A DNA stretch of 64,000 bases from Trichomonas vaginalis G3 (taxonomy: Eukaryota; Parabasalia; Trichomonadida; Trichomonadidae): assembly GCF_026262505.1 (NCBI RefSeq), contig NC_067207.1:1310252-1374251 (forward strand), written 5' to 3'. The notes below the pieces were generated by a model that worked only from the letters and a program-made list of their open reading frames with translations, was not told the origin of the DNA and searched no databases. Shown one piece after another: positions 35,111 through 47,186 of the stretch (the first letter of the stretch is position 1; each line of letters starts with the position of its first letter). A program made the translations under genes and the position numbers.

Positions 35111-38100
35111 AAATAAAAAAAATAAAAAAAATAAAAAAATAAAACTTTAAAAATTCTGTCTTACATTTAGAAAATTTATTTTTATTTTGAGAAAAATGAG
35201 TAGAGCAAGATTCGTAAACCGTCAATCAATTAATGGATGTTCTTTCACCAATTCTTGAAAATGTTAAACAAGTAGATGTTTATTTCGAATGATTATGTAA
35301 GAAAGTATATAATTATAAAGTTAAGTTTTAATATTAAACCTATTGCTTTGCATTTGATAATAAATTAATTGAAAATGCAAAAATGTGCGGGAATTAAATC
35401 AGATATTGGAATTTATAACAAATATAATGTAAAATGGTTTAAACCGAATTCCAACCACAAAAGTTCTTGGTAAATTAATTGATCAAAAAAACTGAGGAAA
35501 AAGAATTTAACGGGTTTAAATATCATCCAAATAAGTTTCAGAACTAGAAAATGAAAAACTTCAGAAAAAATTAAAACGATAGACTTTCAAATGATCGTAT
35601 GAAAAAATAAATAAACTAGCAGAAGTTGCCATTTAATAACAAATATTTTTGATGAAATATAACCTGAACTCAGGGGATGGACTTTTAAGTCCTGGGCACT
35701 GTGTGCCTTGAGCTTTAAGGACCCGGGCTCAACGAGTCATTGATTTATGAAATCAATAATTGTGATTTTTCGCTCTTCAATAATTTCTATTACTTTTTGT
35801 TAAATCATCAATTTTCATTAATGAGGTGATTCTTGATTGAGGAATAGAATTTTAAACTAACAAACACCTTTTATTTTGAAAATTGTGAATCCATGACCCT
35901 CGGGTCTTGGACTCTGCCTCACTTTAAACATTTTATTCAATTTACATGTTGTCAATTCTTCAAATAATTTGTTTATTATTTAGCATAATCATCATTAAAT
36001 TCATCAACAGTATGAAAAAATTTTTATTTCAGTAATGCGTTTAAACAACGTTTATTATTTTGTTTGAACATTTTTCACTTTCATTTATTCTTCCTCCTCT
36101 GTTTCATTTATTTTAAAATCGTTTTCATTATCATTATAAAAAAATAGAATATAAGTGATGAAATAATATTTTTTAATTAATATTAAATCAGAGAGGCGGC
36201 AGGATTCTTTTAAAAAATTATGGGAAGGAATTAAGAAAGCTGCAAAGTTGGGTTCATCAAAAGATTATTAAAACCCGTTGCAAAACTTTTGGCACCGTAG
36301 CGAAAAACGGCAGGAACTATCATAGGAGAAAGTATTATGTTGCTAAAGCAGGAAATCCGGCGATGGGAGCACAAGCAGGTAACGCAGTTGGGTGATTGCT
36401 GAAGGAATACTTAATTAAAATAGGGGTAGATAGTGGAAAAATAAATAAATATTATTTTTATCTTAGTATCGTTGTAAAGTCGACATAACCTTACTCCTTT
36501 ATTTAATACTTCCCTTACCGAACAGAGGTGCTATTTGTTCAGCAAGCGTCACATTAACTTGCCTTCTTTATTCTTAAATATCCAATTTGCCTCCTTTCTA
36601 ATCCACTTCCCAAACTTTATGCGCTCCTCTTTTTACTTTATCCACAGTTTCTTAAGAATCCTGCAGCCATAGTTGATTATTACATTAAAATTAAAAATTC
36701 ATTTTCATCTTGTTAATTTGATTTTTATATTAATAATAATGACGACTAACTATTAGTGCCAAAACACTAAACCAATTTAATGGAAAATGTATTCATCATT
36801 CGAAAAGCATTAAAGAGAATTCGCCAAAGAATGACGGTAGAAGATATTATAGAGAACTGAAAGTTTCATGCTATGACTTCTTATGACTCCATATTTTGAT
36901 GATAAACAAACTCATTTAAGAATTACGAACCCAGCTCCATGATGTGAACCAATTAGTACCACATAATTTAAACGCAAAGTTAAAGTAACTCTAGTTTCAA
37001 TAAAAGCTTTCACATGGATGCCGCTTTTAAAATGCATGCGTTTATTCGTGGGTTACAAATCAGCAAATCAAAGCTTTAAACAATTAGAAGTAGAAACTGA
37101 AATGAGGTACGCTGGTTATCTTTCAGATGCGATTGCGCCCGTGAATCTTCGCATTTGCACCATATAAAACAAAATCAGAAAGGAAAGTTAAAAAGGTTTT
37201 GGTTCATTCGGTTATATTAATAAATGTTCAAAAAAATATGACTAACGTCAGTATGTGGTAAAATATATGACCCTTCAGAAGTTTTCAAGAAAAGCCAAAT
37301 TGAAGAAAGTTGATGTCACTGTTGATATGATTATCCGGTAAAATGATTTGTTAGCAGTTCAGGCGGTTCGATGATTTATCCTAAATCATTTGGTGAAATC
37401 ATTCTTAAAATATTATGCCTTTTCAGGGATACTTTGGGGTTAGTTATTTTGTCAGGTTGACCCGTAAGAGTTGCTGATTTTACAAAATTACGTTTATGAA
37501 AAGATAAAACTGATTGAAAATTATGAAAAGATTATGAATCATGTTTATAAATATGAGCGCAAATTCCAACAAAATCGGACTTCCGCCAAATTAATTACAA
37601 GCTTAGCCACTACATCTGCTGAACCCAAACAGTTGAAGACGTTATTATTCATGCACAAAGAGGGAAGTTTTAGAGATAAATGCCATTACACCAGGAATAC
37701 GGTTTAATTGAAGAATCAGTTAAAGCAATACCACGTTTATTAGTAAAGAAGAATCCATTCATGTTTCCAGCTCAACATATTGGACGTTCGTTCACTAAAT
37801 GTGAGGTTGCATCACTCCTGAAGTATTAGCTCAGATTTGCTCATACGCTCTTCATTAATGTTACAGATGTTGTGTAACATTCCTAAGAATTGCAATGCAA
37901 AGAACGGTTTTGAGAAAATCCAATGCTTCGAGCGTCTTTCAGGTCACTATAGATTCCAGAAACTTTCCCCGATAAGCGATGGACCACAGTGGCGTGACAT
38001 ATTTCTTTACACGTATGCCTTCAAGCTTCTGATGTAGATGGAGTGAATGAATGCACAGAAGAATACGAGGACTCGATTAAACTAGGACACTGAATGGAGG

Positions 38101-40767
38101 ATGATGCACACCATTAAGCTAGAAACATGGAAAGGACCAAACTTCATTCTTATGCACTATTCCAGTTCAACGTTGATGAGCGGGTATATTCTTTGATGGT
38201 ATTAGAAACTTTTCAACTCACAAGTACAGTACCAAGTGAAAGCTATCCAATTCATTCAGGTGAAAATGACACTTACTGTTTCAAAAGTGACAAATCCTCC
38301 TCATGTTTTGGTTTTACTAGGACTACATATGACGATGGACACCGGGATGAAAGGTTTGAAATATCATCCAACAGGATACACCACCGCAGTATAGAAGTTC
38401 ATGATGATGAAATATTGATGAATTAGAAAATGTTTAAAATTATAAAATTTATTTTTGATTAAATGGATTTAAATTCATCCACCCTTATGAAGGAATAGCA
38501 GGAGTTATATAATACATACGTAGATTGATATGATTTAATGAAGCATTGAGTGATAATAGAAATGCTCTTCTAAGGAAAAATTAATGAAAATTCCATATTC
38601 TGAATGCTTACTTTTAAATTCAGATCACTGCAGCAATTGTGCTAAACAAAATAAAGGTAAAACATAACGATATAAAACAAATTATCATTATTGCTAAACA
38701 CTTCACCCTATTCACATGTTTAATTTAATTTCAACCGTTCAGCGTTCACCTTCAGATGATACATTTAATCTTCTAAGCATTTAATCAAAATTCCAATTAT
38801 TTATTTGATCACGAAGAAGAAGCAGAAATTATTAAAAAACTTTGTATGTATACAAGAATATATAATACAATCAAAAGCAAGGATTAGAGGATTAAAATAT
38901 TGATAAACAACGCGGATGAATTATTTGAAAACACTTTCTATTCAAATTTTGATAGAAGAATTTTTTTTTTTTTTGTTTCTTGCATTCACTCATTTTTCTA
39001 TTTGATGCGGTGAAAATCAAAACTAATAACTAATGAGAATCATAATTTAATCAATTATTTAACTCAATGTCGACACATTCAGTTGGCATTCTTCATGGCT
39101 GTTCAATACTTTAAAGCATTAAGCACAAACATTAAATCAAACCTTCCACCCTTTTCATTTTCATGTTTTAGTCGTCAACAGTTGAACGTTTATGCTTATC
39201 AAGTGAATTACCAAAAATGAGCATTAATGAACTTACACACAATATCAACAATTAGGAGAACATGGAAAATATAGTGATTTGTAAGATAAAGTTCCATTAA
39301 ATTCGAATTAACTTTTTATATATTAATTTTTATTTTTATTTATAATTAAAACATGACAGAAATTGCAATATTCTTCTACAGTTTCCATTAAAACAAGGAA
39401 CAAACAAAAAAGGGTGCATAGAATAGAACTATGAAAGTTCCAGAACGGAATGAAAGAATTAGTCCACATTGTTGCCGGTCCTTCAAAAGGATGTTAAACA
39501 AATTGAGAAAACGTTTTAACATTACCAGCAAGCTCAAGCATATGCCAAACGTCACGGGGACCAATTTTTGGAAGCACGACGAAGCAGACATTACGGTGTC
39601 CAAATGGAAAACCTGATGGAATAATGAAGTTTTCGTTACTGATGGTCAAGGAAATATTAAAAGTCAAAATGCGGTATAAATAACAATGACGTATTATCCT
39701 AAACGTAAAGTCATATAATGAACATTATCCTATGCAATTTGATTGAAAATGGAAAAGCTGTTAAACAATACATGAGAGAAGGTGAAAATGGTCAATTAAA
39801 TTCATACCGTCATAATCCACTTATTCTACTTCACAACTGAAAACGAATGTAAATGCTATTGAAGAGCGAGACCGATGGAGTTACCACGATATTCTAACCA
39901 GTTTGATGGTCAATATGCAAATTTAAGACCTTGAAATTCCAGCTAAAAGAAATCTTTAAAGTTGCTTTATTCGATCCAGTTTTCGCATGTTAAAGATGAA
40001 CTTAAACCAGCGAATTCCAACCATTTATAGTAGCAAGAATTGCATCAGGCTGCTTATCTCAAGCATTCAAAGATTTAATTAAGAAACCATTATATCAGCA
40101 CGAGGTATTTAACTTATGATTTATTAAGGAATCGATAAAAGAAAATTGAGAACAGATGGATTATAAGAATGCAATTAAGGAATATATTTCGGTCTATTAA
40201 TTTGCGATGAAAAAATGCGTAAAAATCAGCTTCATGAACAAATACAGGAAATAATAGATTCAAAAGTTCCAGCAAAATAAAAGTTAAATATATTTTTTTA
40301 TTTCGAATATAAATGAGAAGACGTTCACTAGTCAAAAGAAACACTAACGGCAAAAGCAGAGATTACGGCCATTGAGTCATATAACGTAAATGATGATAAA
40401 TCAACGAATTATTCAAATTTTAAAGTTAAATGTTAGTCCTACATTTAACAAGTCAGCCCAAACTCAACCAAATTATTAAACTCGTAGACTTACCGAAGAA
40501 TGAGTGGAGGAATGAAGAAAACCATGAGAATGGAGACCCAATCATTTTATCTGAACCTGTAAAGAACCTGTTGAAAATTCCCACTTATCCAACATACCCC
40601 CCACCTCTTTCATCAAACAGCGAGAACCCAGGGAATCTCCGATTAGCATGTCGCAATGCCCATATAAAATAGACATTAATTCTGAATTAATGAAAATTTA
40701 CCGTGATTATCATAACTGATAATTATATCAATAATAAATTTAATGACCAATCCGGTTTAATTATTTA
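35111..40767 (+). repeat. Damaged mirror of the copy 2 structural genes
   Basis: Mirror of ~42262-47760. In order it holds remnants of the 173-aa-ORF gene, the 135-, 78- and 70-aa genes, the capsid gene (~36740-38425), the ATPase gene (~38463-39312), the 299-aa gene (~39353-40280) and part of the 175-aa gene. All look heavily broken. Confidence 0.85.
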
Positions 40768-40810
40768 ACCTTATAATCATTAATTCACATTAACGCCATT
40801 TCTTTGTTAA

Positions 40811-41705
40811 TTACGCAAAGACTAAAAATAATGAATGCACAGAAGGCACGCGTTGCATGTATGTCAAATAAGTTTAAAAACATAAGAGAAATAGGTGAAG
40901 ATACATATCAAGTGATGCTTAAAGATAGATTTTATAGATGTGATACGTGTTTACAAGAGGCATTCTTCACTTTAGATAATGCTAAATACTGGTATTGGTT
41001 TTCATTTATGATTTTATGTATAAATGCATGGATGTTAATCGTTTTCATTTCATTGAAAGGTGATACTGATTCATCTTATTGGGCAATCGCTGGCGACCCA
41101 AATCTTCCTAACACTCAAGCATTTCAAGCAATTGTTACCGATAAACAATTTTATGATAAAAACATTTTCAAATTCGCACCTTTTGATTTCTTCTGTTTTG
41201 ATGAGAAATTTAAACCTAAATTAAAGAATAAAGCTGAAGAAAAAGCAATGAGAAAAAATATTGGGTTTAGCAATTGAGAAACAAAGGTGATAAACATGGT
41301 GGCGTTATGTCCTAAATGTTATACTTCATTCAACGGTTCAATTGATGGAAGTAGATTTAAAAAGATTGCACAAAAAATGAAGGGTGTTAGTTTAAGACAA
41401 AATAACAATTAACACCTAAAAAATATTTGGATATAATAAATGATAAAGTGATATTTGATGGTCAAAATATTAATTTACAACTTAAAAACGGGTCAATGAC
41501 TCGCTTAACAATCGGTAAGACTGCATTAACAGGAGCACACACTAAGGCTGTAGTTGTGAAATGGATTTGTATCCATTATTTAATACAATTTAAAATTTTA
41601 TTCTTAATGAAATGCCACAGAAGAGACAAAAGAACCGTTAATGATGTTTTGATTACTATGATTCAAAGAGGTGGGTACCCTTTAAACATTTATTTTATTT
41701 TATAT
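40811..41705 (+). pseudogene. Maverick DNA polymerase B, carboxy-terminal part
   Basis: Lies in the unpaired loop of palindrome 2. It carries polymerase motif C, GDTDSSYW (~41063), preceded by DNAKYWYW typical of protein-primed polymerases. It has the part of the polymerase that copy 1 lacks. About two breaks are seen. It ends just before a small gene on the same strand, which is convergent with the structural genes. Confidence 0.85.
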
Positions 41706-41706
41706 A

Positions 41707-42312
41707 AATGGATAACACAGATTTAAAAATTTTAATTGATTGATTTAGTATTTAATCAAATTTTCTTGATTATTATGAATTAAAATCATATCTCCAAAAA
41801 TATGATAACAATATAACGGGTGATGATATGGAATATTATTATCCATATTATAAAAATGAAATTTTGAAATATCATAATAAAATAATTTCTGAAATTAAAG
41901 ACAAAATTAAAAATAATGATATACAAAGGGAAAAACTAAATCACAACTTAAACAGTTGAAAGATTTCAAAAATAAAGTATTAACAGAAGAAGATATTGAT
42001 GGATTATATAATTTATATAATCCTGAGCCGCAAAAGCCAAAGGAACAAAAACAAAAGGAACAAAACGCCCAGGTCCTCAGACCATAAATGATGCACAAGC
42101 TTTAATTTATGATTCATTAGTTAAACCATATTCAGCCCGACTTTTAAATGAAGATCAACTTTTGGAATTCATCCTTCAACATAAACTCGAAGCGGGAAAG
42201 TATATCAAACCTTTATATACAGCATATTTAAAACAAATGAATAGAATACATCCAGAATTAATGAAAATAATTAAACCGGATTGGTCAATTAAATTTATTA
42301 TTGAATCATAAT
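41707..42312 (+). pseudogene. Unrecognised Maverick gene after the polymerase
   Basis: A coding remnant beginning MDNTDLKILID, with a Lys/Gln/Pro-rich stretch (PQKPKEQKQKEQ) in the middle and a C-terminal block near SGKYIKPLYTAYLKQM-like sequence. It looks broken, with about two breaks. It runs towards the 175-aa gene and overlaps the nominal end of that ORF. Confidence 0.5.
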
Positions 42313-42703
42313 TATCAGTTATGATATCACGGTAAATTTTCATTAATTCAGAATTAATGTCTATTTTATATGGCGCATTGCGACTGTAATCGTAGATTCC
42401 TGGGTTCTCGATGTTTGATGAAAGAGGTGGGGGGTATGTTGGATAAGTGGGAATTTCAACAGGTTCTTTACCAGGTTCAGATAAAATGATTGGGTCTCCA
42501 TTCTCATGGTTTTCTTCATTCTCCTCATTCTTCGGTAAGTCACGAGTTAATAAATTTGGTTGAGTTGCTGACCTTGTTAATTCAGGACTAACATTAACTT
42601 TAACATTTTGAATAATTCGTGATTTATCATCATTTACGTTATAACCAACCGTAATCTCTGCTTTTGCGTTAGTGTTCTTTTGACTAGTGAAACGTCTTCT
42701 CAT
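42176..42703 (-). CDS. Unrecognised Maverick protein (ORF of 175 aa)
   Basis: The ORF starts MRRRFTSQKNTNAKAEI. The first ~120 residues are polar with a Glu/Asn-rich patch and a PTYPTYPPPLSS proline tract, then a helical stretch. The last ~45 residues are antisense to the convergent gene and hydrophobic, so the true end is uncertain. It is the first of a run of minus-strand structural-side genes spaced 20-40 bases apart. Function unknown; a minor virion protein is possible by position. Confidence 0.55.
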   Translation of the reverse strand: MRRRFTSQKNTNAKAEITVGYNVNDDKSRIIQNVKVNVSPELTRSATQPNLLTRDLPKNEENEENHENGDPIILSEPGKEPVEIPTYPTYPPPLSSNIENPGIYDYSRNAPYKIDINSELMKIYRDIITDNYDSIINLIDQSGLIIFINSGCILFICFKYAVYKGLIYFPASSLC

Positions 42704-42735
42704 TTATATTCGAATAAAAAAATATATTTAAACTT

Positions 42736-43635
42736 TTATTTTGCTGGAACTTTTGAATCTATTATTTCCTGTATTTGTTCATGAAGTTGATTTTTAGCAT
42801 TTTCATCGAAATTAATAGACCGAATATATTCATTAATTGCATTCTTATAATCATCTGATTTCTCAAATTTTCTTTTATCTGATTCCTTAACTAAATCATA
42901 AGTTAAACCTCGTTGCTGATATAATGGTTTCTTAATTAAATCTTTGAATGCTTGAGATAAAGCACCTGATGCAATTCTTGCTACTATAATTGGTTGGAAT
43001 TGCTGTTTAAGTTCATCTTTAACATTTGCGAAAACTGGATCGAATAAAGCAACTTTAAAGAATTTCTTAGCTGGAATTTCAGGTCTTAAATTTGCATATT
43101 GACCATCAAACTGGTTAGAATATCGTGGTAATCCATCCGGTCCCTCTTCAATAGCATTTAATTCTTCATTGAAGTAAGAATATGGATTATGACGGTATGA
43201 ATTAATTGGACCATTTTCACCTTCTCCAATGTATTGTTTAACAGCTTTTCCATTTTCATCAAATTGCATAGGATAATGTTCATTATATGCTTTACGTTTA
43301 GGATAATCCGTCATTGTTAATTTATACCCATTTATGACTTTAATATTTCCTTGACCATCAGTAACGAAAACTTCATTTATTCCATCAGGTTTTCCATTTG
43401 GACCCGTAATGTCTGCTTCGTGTGCTTCCCAATTTGGTCCGTGACGTTTGGCATATGCTTGAGCTTCTGGTAATGTTAAAACGTTTCTCATTTGTTTAAC
43501 ATCCTTTTGAAGACCGGCAACAATGTGGACTAATTCTTTCATTCCGTCTGGAACTTTCATAGTTCTATTATATGCACCCTTTTTGTTTGTTCCTTGTTTT
43601 AATGGAACCTGTAGAAGATTTGCAATTTCTGTCAT
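42736..43635 (-). CDS. Unrecognised Maverick protein, 299 aa
   Basis: A whole ORF from [20 protein letters not shown]. The middle is rich in Gly, Pro and Asn, and residues ~190-295 are mostly helical and charged, ending in KVPAK. It lies 32 bases from the 175-aa ORF and 40 from the ATPase gene on the same strand, so it is probably co-expressed with virion genes. No family recognised. The stop overlaps TAAA. Confidence 0.75.
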   Translation of the reverse strand: MTEIANLLQVPLKQGTNKKGAYNRTMKVPDGMKELVHIVAGLQKDVKQMRNVLTLPEAQAYAKRHGPNWEAHEADITGPNGKPDGINEVFVTDGQGNIKVINGYKLTMTDYPKRKAYNEHYPMQFDENGKAVKQYIGEGENGPINSYRHNPYSYFNEELNAIEEGPDGLPRYSNQFDGQYANLRPEIPAKKFFKVALFDPVFANVKDELKQQFQPIIVARIASGALSQAFKDLIKKPLYQQRGLTYDLVKESDKRKFEKSDDYKNAINEYIRSINFDENAKNQLHEQIQEIIDSKVPAK

Positions 43636-43675
43636 GTTTAATTATAAATAAAAAATAAAAATTAATTATAAAAAG

Positions 43676-44503
43676 TTATTCGAATTTAATGGAACCTTTA
43701 TTTAAATCAACTATTATTTTTCCATGTTCTCCTAATTGTTGATATTGTGTGTAAAGTTCATTAATGCTCATTGGTAAATTCACTTGATAAAGCATAACGT
43801 TCAACTGTTGACGACTAAAACCACTGAAAATGAAAAGGGTGGACAGGTTTGATTTAATGTTTGTGCTTAATGCTTTAAAGTATTGAACAGCCATGAAGAA
43901 TGAACACTGAATGTGTCGACATTGAGTTAATAATTGATTAAAATATGATTTCTCATTAGTTATTAGTTTTGATTTCACCGCATCATCTAGAAAAATGAGT
44001 GAATGCAAAAATTCTCTATCAAAATTTGAAATAGAAAGTGTTTCAAATAATTCATCCCGTTGTTTATCAATAATTTTATCCTCTAATCCTTGCTTCTTGA
44101 TTGTATTATATAATTCTTTATACATTACAAAGTTTTTTAAATAATCTTCTGCTTCTTCTTGTGATAAATAAATAATTGGAATTTTGATTAAATGCTTTAA
44201 AGATTCAAATGTATCATCTGAAGGTGAACCTGAACGGTTGATATAAATTAACACATGTGAATAGGGTGAAGTGTTAGCAATAATGATAATTTGTTTTAAT
44301 ATCGTTAATGTTTTACCTTTATTTTGTTTACCAATTGCTGCAGTGATTGAATTTAAGTAACATTCAGAATATGGAATTTTCATTAATTTTTCCTTAGATA
44401 GAGCATTTCTATTATCACTCAATGCTTCATTAATCATATCATCTACGTATGTATTATATACTCCTGCTAATTCTTCATAAGGGGTGGATGAATTTAAATC
44501 CAT
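43676..44503 (-). CDS. Maverick packaging ATPase (FtsK/HerA, A32-like), 275 aa
   Basis: Walker A is GKQNKGKT (residues 58-65) and Walker B is LIFLDD (169-174), preceded and followed by hydrophobic strands as in the A32-like genome-packaging ATPases of Polintons and related large DNA viruses. The length fits that family. It sits between the likely capsid gene and the 299-aa gene on the same strand, the usual morphogenesis cluster. The ORF looks whole. Confidence 0.85.
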   Translation of the reverse strand: MDLNSSTPYEELAGVYNTYVDDMINEALSDNRNALSKEKLMKIPYSECYLNSITAAIGKQNKGKTLTILKQIIIIANTSPYSHVLIYINRSGSPSDDTFESLKHLIKIPIIYLSQEEAEDYLKNFVMYKELYNTIKKQGLEDKIIDKQRDELFETLSISNFDREFLHSLIFLDDAVKSKLITNEKSYFNQLLTQCRHIQCSFFMAVQYFKALSTNIKSNLSTLFIFSGFSRQQLNVMLYQVNLPMSINELYTQYQQLGEHGKIIVDLNKGSIKFE

Positions 44504-44527
44504 TTAATCAAAAATAAATTTATAATT

Positions 44528-46168
44528 TTAAACATTTCTATTCATCAATATTTCATCATATGAACTTCTATACTGCGGTGGTGTACCTGTTGGATGATAT
44601 TTCAAACCTTCATCCGGTGTCCATGTCCAATATGTAGTCCTAGTAAACCAAACCTGAGGAGGATTTGTCACTTTTGAACAGTAAGTGTCATTTTCACCCT
44701 GAATGATTGGATAAGCTTTCACTTGTACTGTAACTTGTGAGTTGAAAGTTTCTAATCCATCAAAGAATATACCCGCTCCATCACGTTGAACTGGAATAGT
44801 GCATAAGAATGAAGTTTGGTCTTTCCATGTTCTAGCTAATGGTGTGCCATCATCATCATTCAGTGGTCTAGTTAATGAGTCCTCGTATTCTTCTGTGCAT
44901 TCATTCACTCCATCTAAATCAGAAGCTTGAAGCATACGTGTAAAGAATATGTCACCCACTGTGGTCATCGCTTGATCGGGGAAGTTTCTGGAATCTATAG
45001 TGACCTGAAGACCTCGAAGCATTGGATTTTCTAAAACCGTTCTTTGCATTGCATTCTTCGGAAATGTTAACACAACATCTGTAACATTATGAAGAGCGTA
45101 TGAGAAATCTGAGCTAATACCTTCAGGAGTGATGCAACCTCCATTTAGTGAACGAACGTCAATATGTTGAGCTGGAATCATGAATGGATCTTCCTTACTA
45201 AATAAACGTGGTATTGCTTTAACTGATTCTTCAATTAAACCGTATCCTGGTGTAATGCATTTATCCTCTAAAACTTCCATCTTTGTGCATGAAATAATAA
45301 CGTCTTCAACTGTTGCGTCAGCAGATGTAGTGGCTAAGCTTGTAATTAATTTGGCAGGAAGTCCGATTTGTTGGAATTTGCGATCATATTTATAAACATG
45401 ATTCATAATCTTTTCATAATTTTCATCAGTTATCTTTTCATAAACGTAATTTTGTAAATCAGCAACTCTTAACGGGTCAACCTGACAAAATACTAAAGTA
45501 TCCCTGAAAACATAATATTTAAGAATGATTTCACCAAATGATTTAGGATAATCATCGAACGCCTGAAATGCTAACAAATCATTTACCGGAATAATCATAT
45601 CAAAAGTGACATCAACTTCTTCATTTGCTTTCTTGAAAACTTCTGAAGGGTCAATATATTTACCACATACTGAGTTATCATATTTTTGAACATTATTATA
45701 TAACGAATGAACAAACTTTTTAACTTTCCTTTCTGATTTTGGTTTATATGTTGCAAATGCGAAAGATTCACGGGCGCAATCCATCTGAAGATAACCAGCA
45801 TCACCTCTTTCGGTTTCTACTTCTAATTGCTTAAAGCTTTGATTTGATGATTTGTAACCAACGAATAAACGCATGCATTTAAAAGCGGCATCACATGTGA
45901 AAGCTTTATTTGAAACTAGAGTTGCTTTAACTTTGCGTTTAATATATGTGTCACCTAATTGGTTCACATCATGAGCCGGATTTGTAATTCTTAAATGAGT
46001 TTGTTTATCATCAAAATATGGAGCATCAGAGTCATAGCATGAACTTTCAAGTTCTCTATAATATCTTCTTCCATCATTCTTTGCGAATATTTCATTTATC
46101 TTTTCGAATGAATGAAATACATTTCCATTAATCGGTTTAGTGTTTGGCACTAAATAGTTAGTCGTCAT
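44528..46168 (-). CDS. Likely Maverick major capsid protein, 546 aa
   Basis: A whole ORF from MTTNYLVPNTKPINGN. It is the largest gene of the structural side, has no signal peptide or membrane helix, is rich in beta-strand-type sequence and aromatic residues, and is next to the packaging ATPase. That is the position and size of the double-jelly-roll capsid protein in Polintons. I assign it from position, length and composition; no short diagnostic motif exists. A structure prediction would settle it. Confidence 0.65.
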   Translation of the reverse strand: MTTNYLVPNTKPINGNVFHSFEKINEIFAKNDGRRYYRELESSCYDSDAPYFDDKQTHLRITNPAHDVNQLGDTYIKRKVKATLVSNKAFTCDAAFKCMRLFVGYKSSNQSFKQLEVETERGDAGYLQMDCARESFAFATYKPKSERKVKKFVHSLYNNVQKYDNSVCGKYIDPSEVFKKANEEVDVTFDMIIPVNDLLAFQAFDDYPKSFGEIILKYYVFRDTLVFCQVDPLRVADLQNYVYEKITDENYEKIMNHVYKYDRKFQQIGLPAKLITSLATTSADATVEDVIISCTKMEVLEDKCITPGYGLIEESVKAIPRLFSKEDPFMIPAQHIDVRSLNGGCITPEGISSDFSYALHNVTDVVLTFPKNAMQRTVLENPMLRGLQVTIDSRNFPDQAMTTVGDIFFTRMLQASDLDGVNECTEEYEDSLTRPLNDDDGTPLARTWKDQTSFLCTIPVQRDGAGIFFDGLETFNSQVTVQVKAYPIIQGENDTYCSKVTNPPQVWFTRTTYWTWTPDEGLKYHPTGTPPQYRSSYDEILMNRNV

Positions 46169-46237
46169 TTATTATTAAATAAAAAATCAAAATTAAAAGA
46201 TGAAAATGAATTTTTAATTTTAATGAAATAATCAACT

Positions 46238-46450
46238 ATGGCTGCAGGATTCTTTAAGAAACTGTGGGATAAAGTAAAAAGAGGAGCGCATAAAGTTTGG
46301 GAAGGGATTAAGAAAGGAGCAAATTGGATATTTAAGAATAAAGAAGCAATTAGTGACGTTGCTGAACAAATAGCACCTAATGTTCCGGTAAGGGAAGTAT
46401 TAAATAAAGGAGATAAGGTTTATCGTCGACTACAACCGATACTAAGATAA
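46238..46450 (+). CDS. Small basic Maverick protein, 70 aa
   Basis: A whole ORF beginning MAAGFFKKLWDKVKRGAHKV and ending RRLQPILR. It is very basic, with an amphipathic aromatic N-terminus. The first ten residues are the same as in the convergent 78-aa protein 25 bases away. A membrane-active or DNA-condensing minor virion protein is plausible (inference). It is divergent from the capsid gene, sharing a 69-base AT-rich promoter region. Confidence 0.7.
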   Translation: MAAGFFKKLWDKVKRGAHKVWEGIKKGANWIFKNKEAISDVAEQIAPNVPVREVLNKGDKVYRRLQPILR

Positions 46451-46474
46451 AAATAATATTTATTTATTTTTCCA

Positions 46475-46711
46475 CTATCTACCCCCTATTTTATTAAGTA
46501 TTCCTTCAGCAATTCCACCAACTGCGTTACCTGCTTGTGCTCCCATCGCCGGATTACCTGCTTTAGCACCTAATACTCCTCCTATGATAGTTCCTGCCGT
46601 TTTCGCTACTGGTGCCAAAAAGTTTGCAACGGGTTTAATAATCTTTTGATGAACCCAACTTGCAGCTTTCTTAATTCCTTCCCATAATTTTTTAAAGAAT
46701 CCTGCCGCCAT
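46475..46711 (-). CDS. Small Gly/Ala-rich Maverick protein, 78 aa
   Basis: A whole ORF starting MAAGFFKKLWEGIKKAASWV, then a hydrophobic Gly/Ala-rich stretch (AGTIIGGVLGAKAGNPAMGA) and a short tail ending NKIGGR. The N-terminal amphipathic helix plus glycine-rich segment resembles membrane-lytic minor capsid peptides of adenovirus-like viruses. That comparison is inference. It shares its N-terminus with the neighbouring 70-aa protein. Confidence 0.7.
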   Translation of the reverse strand: MAAGFFKKLWEGIKKAASWVHQKIIKPVANFLAPVAKTAGTIIGGVLGAKAGNPAMGAQAGNAVGGIAEGILNKIGGR

Positions 46712-46778
46712 CTCTGATTTAATATTAATTAAAAAATATATTTCATCACTTATATTCTAATTTTTTATTTAATGATAA

Positions 46779-47186
46779 ATGAAACCGATTTTAAAAATAA
46801 ATGAAACAGAGGAGGAAGAAATAAATGAAAGTGAAAATGTTCAACAAAAAATAAACGTTGTTAAACCAATTACTGAAATAAAAATTTTTTCATCTGTTGA
46901 TGAATTTAATGACTATTATGCTAATAATAAAAAATTATTTGAAGAATTGACAACATGTAAATTGAATAAAATGTTTAAAGTTGAGGACAGAGTCCAAGAC
47001 CCGGAGGGTCATGGATTCAAAATTTCAAAAATAAAAGGTGTTGTTAGTTTAAAATCTATTCCTCAATCAAGAATCACCTCATTAATGAAAATTGATGATT
47101 TAACAAAAAGAATAGAAATTATTGAAGAGCGAATAAATCAAATTATTGATTTCATAAATCATGACTCGTTGAGCCCGGGTCCTTAA
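46779..47186 (+). CDS. Unrecognised Maverick protein, 135 aa
   Basis: A whole ORF from MKPILKINETEEEEINESEN. It has an acidic start, a central block and a C-terminal coiled-coil-like stretch (DDLTKRIEIIEERINQII). Divergent from the 78-aa gene and convergent with the next. Function unknown. Confidence 0.7.
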   Translation: MKPILKINETEEEEINESENVQQKINVVKPITEIKIFSSVDEFNDYYANNKKLFEELTTCKLNKMFKVEDRVQDPEGHGFKISKIKGVVSLKSIPQSRITSLMKIDDLTKRIEIIEERINQIIDFINHDSLSPGP

